DNA from: Gnetum montanum
Taxonomy: Eukaryota > Streptophyta > Gnetopsida > Gnetales > Gnetaceae
Reading direction: 5' to 3'
Assembly (NCBI GenBank): GCA_015680685.1
Contig: MNCI01009556.1
Span: forward strand, 124,001 to 188,000
Length of the DNA stretch: 64,000 nt
In this document: one piece after another, positions 45,410 to 56,741 of the stretch
How the letters are laid out: the number at the start of each line of letters is the position of its first letter
Numbering within the stretch: position 1 is the first letter of the stretch
Program-made: the position numbers and the translations under genes
The notes under the pieces: model-generated
Told to the model about the DNA's origin: nothing
Databases searched by the model: none
What the model saw: only the letters and a program-made list of their open reading frames with translations

Positions 45410-45720
45410 TGAGCAACTAGCAACATGAACTAATAGTGTGAGTAGCTGCAACATGAGCTAACTATAGCGTGAGTAGCTGCAACGTGAGCTAACTACAGTG
45501 TGAGTAGCTGTAGCATGAGCTAACTACAGCGTGACTACCTGTAGCGTGACTACCTATAGCGTGAGTAACTAAAGCATGACTACCTATAGTGTGACTACCT
45601 ATAGTATGAGTAACTACAACATGAGTAGCTATAGCGTGAGTAACTACCAACAGTGTGAGTAACTACAACATGAGTAACTGTAGTGTGACTACCTATAGCA
45701 TGAGATATCTGGGGACAATA
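45410..45720. repeat. GCGTGAG tandem array in R11 leader
   Basis: About twenty imperfect units of 14-19 bp built on 'agcgtgagtaactac', with variants gtgtgag, acatgag, gcatgac and gcgtgac. Unit edges vary, so it is an old array. It is not a CRISPR: units are contiguous without unique spacers. Confidence 0.8.
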
Positions 45721-45863
45721 TGGGTAAGTCAAGCTACTGTATGTAAGCTAGCTGGACAAACTGGGATTTAGTCTAGGCACTTCATCTATGCAACATTTGA
45801 ACAGCTAGCGTGATTAATGTTTTGATGGACAGTAAACAAGTCAAGCCCTCCTTCTAGCCCCAA
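45721..45863 (-). promoter_or_regulatory. R11 primer-site region
   Basis: On the minus strand the sequence after the LTR reads 'ttggggctagaaggagggct'. This is where the primer-binding site must be, but I cannot match it to a tRNA end with confidence. Confidence 0.35.
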
Positions 45864-47593
45864 TTTACTATAGTGACCTAAATTTTGAATGTAAGGTTGG
45901 AAGGGAAAAAACACCAAAATATCGTTTGATAGACACAGTTGATCCTACCTTCACGTGAGGAAAATCTAGAAAATAAAATGAAGGTAGAGTTCCTTGGATG
46001 GTCTACATGTAAATCAACCTAGGACTTCCCCAAGCATTAACTATATCTTTCGCTGGGGTTATCGTGACTCATGTTTGAAATGTAAATAGTGACATGAAAA
46101 ATGCAAATAGATAATACATACAACAGTATTGCAAACAAAACATAAACTAAATGTAAAACAAAGTAAATAATATAATGGCTAGAAAAATGAACTGTATTGT
46201 ATTGCTTAGAAAGGATGTGCACTGGTCAAAGCATAGCTACACGTGTGGATGGTAGGTCAAGCGCCAAGCCTTGGGGTGATGTGTTTTAGAAGTGCTTGGA
46301 TACAAGGATTCAAGTGTACCTGAGCATCCAAGGATTGCTGGTATGTGTTTCTTAAGCCATCAACCTTCAAAATTGCCCCCCTGTTATGTGAATTGATAGG
46401 GTATTTTTAGGGTTTGGCCAGGTTCAGGCACAGAATTCATGGATGGAATCAACAACTGAGAGATTAGAGGAAAACAGATCGTGTGACACGTGTCCGATGG
46501 ATAGCTATGTGTGAGTTGGACGGGTGTAGGTAAGCTACATTTTTAACTAGGTGCATTGTATCTTACAACATGTGTTGGCTTGTCCAAGCTAGCTTATGCT
46601 CATGGAATCACATACAATTTAGAGCATAAAATCTTGGCTGGCCACAAATGATGAACATTTACAATGAAAAAGATAATGTACAACAAGAGAATTTGACTTT
46701 GGCTAACTTGAATCTTCTCGATCTCTAGATTGACTACTGCAGGAAGTTGATCTGAGTGGATTTGTGACTATTTGAGGCATATTTGTTTCACCGTAGCTTC
46801 CAGTGTGAGTTGATTTTGTATTTGCATGTCGTTAGCATGATTTTGGCATGCTTTCAACTAAGTGTGATCAGTACTCACGCTACCAGCGTGACCTTAGTGT
46901 GAGTGAGCCAAAAATGATATATTTTACCCCAAATTTTGAACTTTGAAGCCTTTTTCTTGAGGAAAATAATTACTTGACTGTGGTTAACCTTGGGAGTGAT
47001 CTGAAAGTAAAAAATTAAGGTTGATGTGCATTGTTTTGAACCACTTATGGTAGCTCACGTTGGGCTCACGTTGCCAACATGAGTGTAGCATGACCACAAC
47101 TTGAGCTACAAAACTTGTAATTTTGGGCCCAAAATCTAGAATTTTGGAGGCTGGGACTTGAACTCATCAATAAAAAACGTTAAGGATGACTTGCACCTTG
47201 GACATTAGATCATTTCAACTTAGTTTTGAGGCTTTAAAATTTTCTCATGCTATACTCACGCTGCCAGCATGATGTCAGTGTGAGTGACAACATAAGTATG
47301 AAAATATGAACAATTTGTCTCAAAATTTGGATTCTCGAATGCTAAAACTTGGAGTGGATATCAGTGGCCATTGAGGATGATTTCCATCCTCAAATTTGGA
47401 CCATTTTTAATATTATTTTGAAGCTATTGGAGTTGCTCACACTGAGGGAAAGCTAACCTAACAGCATCAGTTAGCTGGCTTGAGCAAGCTGAGCATGAGT
47501 TCCATGCCTTAGTCAAATTTTACCTTGAAAATGATTGAAAAGACTTGAGTCATTCTCATTTCAAATTCTTAGGTCAATATTATTGGTGTTTCA
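45864..47593 (-). mobile_element. R11 5' LTR
   Basis: 1,730 bp, paired with 29,692-31,429 and similar along its whole length. Outer end in minus sense is TGAAACACC at 47,593. Differences from the other copy are mostly C/T and G/A changes, for example in 'ctcacgctgccagcgtgatg' words. Confidence 0.85.
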
Positions 47594-47598
47594 GGGGC
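47594..47598. repeat. R11 candidate target-site duplication, right
   Basis: GGGGC, against AGGGC at 29,687-29,691. Confidence 0.5.
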
Positions 47599-48169
47599 CC
47601 TAGCATAAATTTTTTAATTTTCTCCATTTTACTATTCGCCTAACCCCTACATCTTGTGTAGTCACCTATGATAAATCCCCAAACTAGTTTCTTCCATAAC
47701 CACAACTTATCCAATGCACTTCATATCGAGGCAAGGTATCAACTACATTGTGGTTTATCTATCCTTGCTCATTTGTGATTGTGTTATGTGTGTAGATGAT
47801 GATCATACAAACAATGGACTGGGCTTGAAGGAAGCACTCAGGATGCACTAGAACTAGAGCATTTACGAAAGAAGAAAGTCTAGTGGCATGGCTATGGATA
47901 AATAATGAAAGGTGCAATCTTAGCATTGGTGACAACATGCTTCATTTTCTTTCTCTCTTTTCTCTACAAGCTATCAAATAAAGGCTTGGATGTCATTTAT
48001 GTACAAGTGTTCATCACAATGGTCATGAACACTAATGTTGTAATATGCTTATTAATCCATTCACTGGGCATGTTAAGTCTATCATCCCATTCCACCATCA
48101 GTTGTTAGTTAGTAAATAATCCCATACATTCCCAATATTTTATAAAGAACTTGTTTCTTTTCTACTATA
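47599..48169 (+). other. R10 3' untranslated region, right part
   Basis: Resumes the R10 sequence interrupted at 29,691. Non-coding; the open frame 47,905-48,108 has no family motif. Confidence 0.5.
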
Positions 48170-48203
48170 CTTGAGGACAAGTTTTCATTTAGTCATGGGG
48201 GTA
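48170..48203 (+). promoter_or_regulatory. R10 polypurine-tract region
   Basis: 'cttgaggacaagttttcatt' then 'tagtcatgggggta' abuts the LTR. The purine core is 'atggggg'. Confidence 0.75.
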
Positions 48204-49080
48204 TGATGAGAGCAGTTACTCTTGTCGTTATTCTAATTATTAGAGTAGTTACTCTAATTATTAAAGTGGTTACTCTAGCGGTTTCTTTAGCAGTTATTCT
48301 AATTATTAGAGTGGTTACTCTAATTATTAGAGTAGTTTCTCTCAAGCCTATAAATATAGTGCCCAGGTGCACAACTGAGAAGAAGTCTTTTAGCAGTCAA
48401 GTAGTGAAACTCTTACAGTCTATTTGAAAGTTAAAGTATTTTCCAAGTTCCCATAGCAGGAGGTCTAAGTGTGAATAGATCTTTATGCAAGCATTGATGT
48501 ACCTGAGCATACCATTGTGTTGGCAATAATGACAAGATCCTTGATTCATCCTTACAGCACTTGAGATTTGTTTTCTTATGCATTTATTTTATTTTATGCA
48601 CTTTACATTTCTGTTATTAGCGTAGAAATTCATTTTTATCAATTAAGAAAATCCTTAAAATTACACAAGCATGACCCCTTCAAGCATACATGTGACACTT
48701 GGTAGCTCAAAAATGACTAGTGTTTGATAGCCCAGCAGTGTTTTCACTGGTTTAGGATGTGTACGGAAAGTGGGAATGGATGCTTGTGTTGGGATTAGTT
48801 AGAACTTAGTTAATGAGTAATTAAGTTAAATTAGTCACCTAGTTATCTCTCTCTTTCCTTATGAGCATAGGAAATAAAAACATAAAAGACATAAAAATCA
48901 TATGCCTCACACATACTTAACCATACAATTGTGACATATAAGTTTTGGAAGACAACAATCAATCAACCTATCCTTGTTCCACAAGGATGCATAAGCACTT
49001 ACTCCTTGGAATTCTACCGGATCATGCGTGAAATGCTCGTATTTGTATTGTTGAGTGTAGGGGTACCTCGGCGCTCATCA
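48204..49080 (+). mobile_element. R10 3' LTR
   Basis: 877 bp, bounded TGATGAGAG ... GCGCTCATCA. It has about two 45-bp units where the 5' LTR has about four. TATA box at 48,348-48,356. The final bases are better preserved than in the 5' LTR (gcgctcatca against ctgctcatca). Confidence 0.9.
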
Positions 49081-49085
49081 CTAAC
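49081..49085. repeat. R10 target-site duplication, right
   Basis: CTAAC, identical to 22,021-22,025. Confidence 0.85.
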
Positions 49086-51900
49086 AAATACAATTTCTCT
49101 AATGGCATGAAGATAATGAAGAAGATCAAATGGTCCTAGGTGGTGGAGGCTCTTTAGTTATTAAAGGACCTTCTCCTACTTCAATTGCATGTAGTGGTTG
49201 AGGTGATTATGGTTGTCCCGTAGTACATGCAACTTTTGGTGGAAGATGGAAGGCATCTAATAGTGCCTTCATCTCTTCTTCCTTACTCAAGGGATCATTC
49301 ACAAACAATACATCATGACCAATTTGGGCTAGAATGGGAACATCGCATGGACAAGGCATTGTAGGGAACAACTCCACATTCATTAATCAAGTAGCAAAAT
49401 TTTTATGTTTGATGTTGAATGCTTTAAGTGCATTCTATAGCTCTTGGTAATCATTCATCCTTTATGCTAGGTCCTCTATAGTTGATCTTTGATTAATGAA
49501 CTTTAACTTGAGAACCTCAAGTTCTACATTTGTAGTCTCAACCTTTTGCTTGGTTTCTTTATTCTGCTTGAACTTTATATCATACAACAAGTCCAAGTTG
49601 GCCACTTGTTTCACCAATTTGGACTATAGCCTTCTAGTAGTCAGCATCACCAGGTTTGCATACTAGACATTGACAAGCTTCATGTACTTTTTCATCTCCT
49701 CAATCTATACCTCGTTCATGAAAATTTTAGCTTTGTTGTATGCATTTAGCACATGAAAGATAGGTTTCCAAACATCACCTCCTTCCTTGAGTTGTTGGAG
49801 TTCCTTATGGATTTTTTCCTTTGACATATATATGTGTTGTTTGTTAACTTCTTTTTGTAGATCAACCTAATCTCTGTAATGATTCTTGAATCTCTTAAAT
49901 TTGAGATCCTTGTTCTTCCAAGAGGCTATCTCTATTGTAGAATTTTGGTGAAGGGAACAGACTTCCATCATGGAGAGGTTTCTATTTTATGTTTCCAATC
50001 TCCTCAATTCATTGTTCACCCTCACTAACTACTCCTACTGTTAATGGATAGAATCTACCATTTTCTACTTCTATGCATCAACATTTTGTAGGCGATGATT
50101 CTTTTTAGTTAGGATTTCATTATCACGATGAGTCTAAATCAAGTCCTTTTGAATGTTATCTCTTGTGGCATTCATGAAGGACTAGTAAAAAATTATTGAA
50201 TGATTTGTATCCTCAACATATTTAAGTTCTTTAGAATCTATTATAAAGATTTATTTGATGTTAGTGCTAGATTGAGTAATGTGGGATCACCAAGGTAAGT
50301 CCTTAATTTAGCAACCTCCTCAGCCAAGCATTGGTTCTTTCATTTGGCTATTTCTAGTTCCTCCTCCATTATGATGCATTTTCAAGCCTTCTTGAGTAGC
50401 TCCAACTAGTTTGTAGTGATGGTATCCAAAAGATCAAAGACATTTGAAATCAATTGCCTAGTTCCCACTAGTCAATCATGCTGGATTGCACTCAATCTAC
50501 CACTAATAGTTCCTACAAACATATACACATCTCTTAGTGTATAAATGTCTAGTACAGATGTTGTAGATGCATTAGGTGATTTGGTAATGCTATTAGTAAC
50601 TACTTTGACAACATGGTTCTGCATCACTAAGATAATTTCCCTCCTATCCTGCTTCAGATGAACCAAAAAGGTAGTGACATTCCTAGAGATGTCTAGGTAT
50701 TGCTATTATTGTGAGAGATATTGTTACATTTTGTTTACTAAGATTTAACCTTGTAAGCACTTTCATTATTTGGGCTAAGAAAATTGGTTCCCCACCATTC
50801 ATCTGACTTATGGTTTAGGCCACTTCCTTGAGGTGGCTCATTGCTAGTCTATACACAAATAGGTCACTAGCACTCGTTCCTACTTACTACTTCTATTATT
50901 AGAAGAGTTTCTCCTAGAGTTTGTGCATGTTATCAATGGTAGTGTGGGCCTCTAATTTTATTTCATAATTGGGTAGTGAAGGTGGTTTCTACTACTCCTC
51001 TTCTTAAATAACTTTGATAGGTACCTTGTCTTTCATCATTTCCACCCAGAAGGAGGTTGGAGCTTGTCGAACGGTGTCATTCATATAGTCTGTTATGCCT
51101 TTCCTCTTGCATGACTTTCTAATGAGGCACAAGAAAGGGAGTCCCTTACTTCCATGTTTGCTTTTATTAAAATTCTTCTCTATCTCAAGAATAGATCAGA
51201 TGTGAAAGATTCATTGGGAATCTACTAATTAGAGCAACACATGCATGGGTAGAGAAGGTTGTGATCTTACTTGGCTTTATCATTGGATGGAGGTAAAAGG
51301 TTAAAATATTGAAGTATGCATGCTATACCATGGTTAGTGCACCAAAATCCTTACAATATACTCCATAACACCACTGTGGCTATTCTTTCTTAACATCAAG
51401 ACATACTTGCATTGGAATCTTTGCAATATTTTTTCTAGTTTCTGGTAACACAAGGGCCTTGAAAATCATTGTCACCAAGTAGGACACTGAAATGTCCTTG
51501 ATTTTGACCATTGAATTGGGATACTAATTTTTTTAGAATAAGTATGTCTCTCCCATATAACACCCTACTAAAAGTGATGGTGGACCACATTGGAGAGTTC
51601 TACAATTATGCTTTAACTTTTGGAGGTAAACTCTCTAAGAAAGGTCCAATGTTTAACTCTTGGAGTACAAATTTTTAGACCTTCTTATTTTTTATCTAAA
51701 TAAGGCAAGCCTCCATCAAGGTGACCTCAAGGTTTGATCTCGGTTTAGGTGCCTCATCATAATGATACTATTCTATTATGGCCACTTCTTGAGGAATTTG
51801 TTAGATAGATTCCACTTCCAGCTTCTTTCGGAGAGGTCCCATTACATAGGTTTCAACTTCTTACACATGGGACTATTCTTGGCTTCTTCTAGTTGAGGAA
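49086..51900 (-). pseudogene. R9 3' ORF remnant, coiled-coil protein (longest copy)
   Basis: Unrecognised gene in the sense of R9, placed between its gag-pol and 3' LTR. N-terminal part (51,880-51,300): 'FVLQELNIGPFLESLPPKVK', 'MWSTITFSRVLYGRDILILK', 'GHFSVLLGDNDFQGPCVTRN', 'ATVVLWSIL'. The middle part includes the open frame 50,472-50,666 ('DVYMFVGTISGRLSAIQHD'), then long Lys/Glu/Gln/Leu-rich helices ('KLVKQVANLDLLYDIKFKQN', 'VETTNVELEVLKLKFINQRS') and an end near 'GHDVLFVNDPLSKEEEMKAL'. About 30 stops. Helices look like an extended coiled coil. Related remnants are in R5 and R8. Role unknown; no membrane segment, so it is not clearly env. Confidence 0.5.
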
Positions 51901-51905
51901 TATAA

Positions 51906-52456
51906 TGTGTAACTTGTAACCTTTAAGTACCTTATCTTTTTGAGTAGTTACACTTATATTAAGTTTTAACCAAGGTAGATTAATTATTTTATTATTAATT
52001 TAATGTTATTTCATTTAAAAATGTTATCAAAGATTTTTGGAAGGGTTTAACTTTCATAAATTTATGTTTTAATGTTGGTTTCTTAGTTAAACCTTTGTGA
52101 GAGTTAGAAAAATTTCAAAAAAAAAATTCATAAATAACCTAACGTTTGTGACCCCAATAATGAAAAGCCTACATCTAGTAGCTATAGGACTGAAAATGGA
52201 GTGAATGAGACAAATGGTTAAGAAGTTATGCCTCTTGGAAGGTTCTAGGCTCTAAAAAAATTCAAACCACCCCCCACCCCCCCCCCCCCCCCCCCCCCCC
52301 TCATTTATGAGAAAATGTGTCAAGTTTGCAAAGTTTCACTATGTATTTATAGCATTTTTGCCTTGCATCAAAAGGCTCTCATCGATGGGGTCTCATATAC
52401 AAAGTTGGCTTCATAAATGGGATTTTATAGATGGAGCTGTTGAATAAAATTTTTCA
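51906..52456 (-). mobile_element. Possible solo LTR inside R9
   Basis: About 550 bp beginning TG and ending CA, with a minus-strand TATA-like GCTATAAATA near 52,349-52,358 and words like 'catcgatggggtctcat' typical of LTRs in this window. It lies between the R9 3' untranslated region and its coiled-coil ORF. No second copy and no clear target duplication, so the call is weak. Confidence 0.3.
52277..52300 (+). repeat. Homopolymer of 24 C
   Basis: Uninterrupted C run, preceded by 'ccaccccccacccc'-like sequence. Unusual in such AT-rich DNA. Confidence 0.9.
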
Positions 52457-54010
52457 TAATTAATATCTCGAAAAATTTAAGCAGTTTTTACATGAAACTA
52501 GAATCCTTAGAGATTTAGAAAAGTCATGGTAATGATGAAATGTTAGAAGAGGGCTTATGAATTCATAAAAATTTGAGTTTTGACTAGGAGAATTAAATTT
52601 TGATGGAGAAATGACTTAAGAGGCACACATTTGGATGTAACCAATGGGGAGCACAAAAGATTTGATTATAGAAATGTCTAAGGATAAGAAACTTAACTAA
52701 TCCAACTAAGAGATATGCAAGTGGATCCTTCTGATAGTAGGCTCATTCCCTTTTTTCTCTTGCATACCTTTAACCAAGAACTTTGTGGGCTCCACGATTA
52801 ATTATTTTTTATGAAACATTAAGGATCTAATCCAAAAGAATTTACCTAAGAATTTCAACACATCAAACTAAGACATTGAACAAAACATGAAAACCAACAA
52901 TGAGGTGAATAACAGAAAGCATTGGTGGATAAGAGAGAAAAGTGGAATGGAGTTATAAATTAAGGTCACATGAAGTCCCTTGTGGATCTTATGGTTAAAT
53001 AACTCAATAAAGTCCATCCTTAGTCTAGATCAAAACCAACCATGTTTTAGTGACTTAGCATTAATACTCTAAGACTAGTCCACCTCCTTAAGACACAAAA
53101 ATGCTCCCAAAAATCAATCATCATTCCTTATTAAGAAGAAAAGAGAAGTAGGAAGTGAAAAAGGGCCTCAGTTAGAAGGGACCTTTAGGCATGAGTAACA
53201 TATGTTTCTAGTTCCATAGCTAGTACTTGTAGCCCATTATTTTATCTAACATGTGTACTTTGAATCCCCATTATTTTTTGGGTTTTATGTTTTTAGGGAT
53301 TTTTGGATGAGAACCATATCATGCAAAAACTTATTAACTTCATATTATTGGTTGACATGAAATGGTAAGAAATCCATGAAAACACACATATAGTCTAGTG
53401 AATAGAAAAGTACAAAGAGCATCAAGTCCCCTTGAATTCACACCCTTATCAATCCATTTAATCTTTCCCAACTTTGAAAAGTACTAAGGTCATGAGTTCG
53501 TTAAAGTTTCATTAATTAAAGGAACCTCATATTTCCAAAACTAGGAATAGCATAGATTGTTGTGTATGGGTAGATGACATGGACTTGCTACCTATTCTAT
53601 GAAGAAGAAACATTATCTTAGTTATCAATCATCAAAATTCAAAAATAGAAACTAGACATTAACAATAAAAAACATTAAGTACAAACCACCATTAGCAAAG
53701 AATTATAGTATCATTGTGTCCTATTGGCAACAAATCAATTTGTTAAAAAACATAAGAGAAATTCATACCAAAGTAAAGTAAAATATAAAAGAAATGGTAA
53801 AATATTCAAGAAAGATAAAATGTACTACTAATGTTGTAAAAAAAATGTGAGAAAGATACAAAGTCTAAAAACAAAAAGGTTTAAAATTAAAGAAAGTAAA
53901 ACAAAAAGAAATAAAATAGAGAAACTGTAAAAAAAATGTGTAGAGCAAAAAATGGTAAAAAATAAGAAGCCACTTAACTGATTAGCATGGATGGCCATCT
54001 TTCCCATGAC
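52457..54010 (-). other. R9 3' untranslated region
   Basis: Minus-sense counterpart of R10 28,321-29,520 and R1 1,641-2,850, with the same landmarks inverted ('cccatgactgagtt' near 54,003, 'ctcagttagaaggg' near 53,167, 'agtaggctcattccc' near 52,736). The A-rich part 53,640-53,960 lacks genes. Confidence 0.6.
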
Positions 54011-55420
54011 TGAGTTTAAAGGAGGAGATCCAAAAAATTGAGTGACGATGTCAATTTGATGAGGTGTTAGTTACACAAGCTCTTGTGGGCTCATGGAAAT
54101 GTTTAAGTTGTTGCATGTTTACTAGTTGTTTCTTGTTTGGGTCCTTAGATTTGTAGATTAACATGACCTCAGAAGGAAGGTTTCATAAATGACATAAGGC
54201 CCATTTCAATGTTTGGAACTTGGTCTTTTATGGTACATGTGTGGGATTCTAGTAGAGGACCTTGTCTCCAAGATAAAATTTTACTTTCCTTATTTTAACA
54301 TCATAGCATTTTTTTGTTGAATGCTTTATAAAATTTATTCAATAACAAGGCCACAAATTTGTTCTCATCTAGAATATTAAGGTTTATTAGTCTTTCGTTC
54401 TGTGCTAGGCTTAAGTCAAGGTTAATGTGACAAGCTATTGAAAGTATATAGAGCTTAGACTAAATTGGAAGAGTTGGTAATTTTTTGTATACCAACTCAT
54501 AGGGAGAGTAGACTATAAGGAGTTTCTATTTAGATTGGTAAGTCCAAAGAGTGTTGTTGAGTTTTATTCTTCAATCTCCCCTATATTTTCTAATTATTTT
54601 GATTAGGATATTAGTAATCTCCCTATTGGTAACCTTTGCTTGATCATTGACTTGGGGATGGTAAGGTGTTGTTAATTTATGTTCAACTCACAAGTGTTGC
54701 ATGATTTTTAAAAATGTGGTTCGTATAAAATGAGTACCATTATCAAAAATTAGTGCACGTGGCACCCCAAACCTATTTATAATATTTTTTTGGTCCAAAT
54801 TAAGTATCAAAGGATGATGTACAGTTTGTGACAATTACTACATTTTCCCATTTGATACAATTGTCAACAATGACTATAATGTACACCATTTCATTCAACA
54901 TGGGTGTTATGGAATCAATGAATTCTATGCCCCAAATGTTAAAGGATTTTAGTGGTTGGATTCACTGTTGCGGCCCCTTCATTTGAGTGGTCATCCCATC
55001 ATCATGTTGATAATGTTCACAAGAGTAGATGAGGATGCAAGCATCTTTGAAGAGTATTGGTTAGTAATACATTGACTTCAAGTCTTAATGACCATGTGTA
55101 TCCTAGCATAGTGGTCCCTGCAAGGGCTTGCATGAGTGTCTTGTAGAAGGTATAGTTGGTTACCATTAGGAATACAACAAAGAACTAGGCCATTGGTGCA
55201 CACCTTATAAAGGTGTTTGTTAACATCCATAAAGCCTTTGTCTTGATGAAGAAACTGTTGTTTCTTCCTATGGTCCAGCTCTTGTGGCATCTCCTAAATA
55301 ATAAGATAAGTGAGGATGCCATTGTACCATGTCGATTCATTGGGAACTTGTTCATTTATCCCACCAGCAAAGAGAAGTTCATCAGGAAACTGATTAGAAA
55401 TTAGGCTCTCCTCCTCTTTG
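54011..55420 (-). pseudogene. R9 integrase remnant
   Basis: Minus-strand pol end. The frame 55,078-55,290 contains 'DVNKHLYKVCTNGLVLCCIP' and 'YLLQDTHASPCRDHYARIHM', the same zinc-binding entry as R10 ('HEGPCRGHYVGR') with the last Gly changed. Plus-strand words near 54,745-54,775 ('accattatcaaaaattagtg', 'cacgtggcaccccaaacc') reverse to 'FGVPRALIFDNGTH', so the second catalytic Asp (DNGTH) survives here while R10 has Asn. Near 54,640 the reverse reads like 'TTPYHPQVNDQAKV', in which the catalytic Glu is changed. C-terminal words are near 54,060-54,260. Many stops. Confidence 0.8.
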
Positions 55421-55850
55421 TTGTCCCATTGCAACTAAGACAAGTCGTTAGCAACCAAATTCTTAGTTCTCTTTCGATCTATAATTTTGAGATCAAACTC
55501 CTACAACATCACAAGTCACCATATGACATAAGGATTCAACATTGGTTTATTCATCAAGAAGTGAAGTGCATTATGGTCTGTGTGCAAGAATACCTTATAT
55601 CCAATCACATAATACCTTAATTTCTCCAAGGAATACACCATTTCCATTAGCTCCTTCTTTGTAGTGGTGTAGTTAAGTTGTGCATTTATAATTCTTCTAC
55701 TCACATAGTGGATGTAATATGAATTTTTTTACCATCCAACTATATGGACACAATTTCCAAGTCATAATTCAATGCATCTATCATGATGTAAAATGATCAA
55801 GACTAGTTAGGTGCTCCTAGATTTGGAGTTTCTACAAGCTTTTCTTTAAG
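55421..55850 (-). pseudogene. R9 RNase H remnant
   Basis: The open frame 55,516-55,704 reads 'MSRRIINAQLNYTTTKKELM', 'EMVYSLEKLRYYVIGYKVFL' and 'HTDHNALHFLMNKPML'. It is the counterpart of R10 26,640-26,830. The TEK glutamate position reads Lys (TTTKKE shifted), while the TDH aspartate is kept. Upstream text ('FYIMIDALNYDLEIV') gives the first strand with its Asp. Confidence 0.85.
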
Positions 55851-56741
55851 TTGTTGGAATGCCTTTTCTCATTCCTTGATCCATATGAATACAACATCTT
55901 TCTTTGTTAGCTCTACCAACAATTTAGCGATCTTAGAGAAATTCTCTATGAATCTCTAGTAGTAGCAAGTGTGTCCAAGGAATGATCATATATCTTTAAT
56001 AGTTTCTAGTTGATAGGTTATTCGTTGGATGATCCTAATCTTTTTGAAATCCACCTTGATCCCTGCTTATGAGATTCTATGCTCCAATACAATTTCCTCC
56101 TAGACCATCAAATGCATCTTTTGCCAATTGAGCTAAAGGTTCATCTCCACACACCCTTTAAGTACTTGCTGAAGGTAATCCAAGGCTTGCTCAAATGTAG
56201 CATCATAGGTGAAGAATTCATCGATGAAGACTTATATCCTACCACCAATCTACTATTGAAGAATGCTAAGGACAAGGTGTTGGAAGGTTGCACAAACCAA
56301 AATGCATCTTTTTGTATACCAAAGTTCCCTAGGGACTTATGAATATAGTTTTGGTCTAATCATCAGGTGTAATTTGAATATGGTTATAGCCACTATAACC
56401 ATCTAGAAAGCTATAAAAATAATTCCTAGAGATATAGTCCAACACCTAGTTCACAAATGGCAACAAGAAATGATCTTTGTAGGACACCATGTTCAATAGC
56501 CTAATGTTAATATAGATCTTCCACTTGCCACCTTTCTTTAGCATGATCAACAATGGACTAACTCACTTACTATCTGCAGTGGAATAGATTAATCCCACCT
56601 TGAGGAGTTGTTCAATCTCCTTCTTGATGATCTACTTCAACTTGAGATTCAACTACCACTATCACTACCTCTTTGATTTTATGGAAGGACCAATATAGAT
56701 GTGATGCTGGCATCATCCTAGGATCAATCCTCATAATTTTA
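55851..56741 (-). pseudogene. R9 reverse transcriptase remnant
   Basis: Minus-strand RT with frameshifts and stops. Best words: 'DATFEQALDYLQQVLKGCVE', 'MNL', stop, 'LNWQKMHLMV', 'EEIVLEHRIS', 'AGIKVDFKKIRIIQRITYQL', 'SFLGHTCYY', 'RFIENFSKIAKLLVELTKKD', 'KAFQQLKEKLVETPNLGAPN'. The catalytic box appears as 'VFIDEF' near 56,225 (family FMDDF), so the second Asp is Glu. The upstream part toward 56,741 is poorly preserved. Sister of the R10 RT. Confidence 0.8.

Larger units (their letters stand above)
29692..47593 (-). mobile_element. R11, Tat/Ogre-like Ty3/gypsy element nested in R10
   Basis: 17.9-kb element in minus sense: 5' LTR (45,864-47,593), motif array, gag, protease, a 6.6-kb interval holding an oppositely oriented spliced gene, pre-RT and RT, RNase H, integrase tail, motif array, polypurine tract, 3' LTR (29,692-31,429). 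The lineage is inferred from the Tat-like RNase H and the integrase tail. The LTRs are intact in length, but every coding part is damaged and the integrase core is missing. Confidence 0.85.
22026..49080 (+). mobile_element. R10, Athila-like Ty3/gypsy element (with R11 nested inside)
   Basis: Complete but dead LTR retrotransposon: LTR, tRNA-Asp-type primer site, gag, protease (in an inverted block), RT, RNase H, integrase, 3' untranslated region, polypurine tract, LTR, and a 5-bp target duplication. R11 (29,692-47,593) lies inside its 3' untranslated region. Removing R11 leaves about 9.2 kb. The LTRs share the TGATGAG ... CTCATCA termini of R5, R8 and R9. Conserved Athila-like text includes 'VEEGVVLGHK' in RT and 'NYTTTEK' in RNase H. 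Confidence 0.85.

Noticed and set aside
45410-45720. Possible CRISPR-like array
   Set aside because: Units are contiguous and diverged, with no unique spacers of even length and no Cas genes; the host is a plant. It is a tandem array of a retrotransposon leader.
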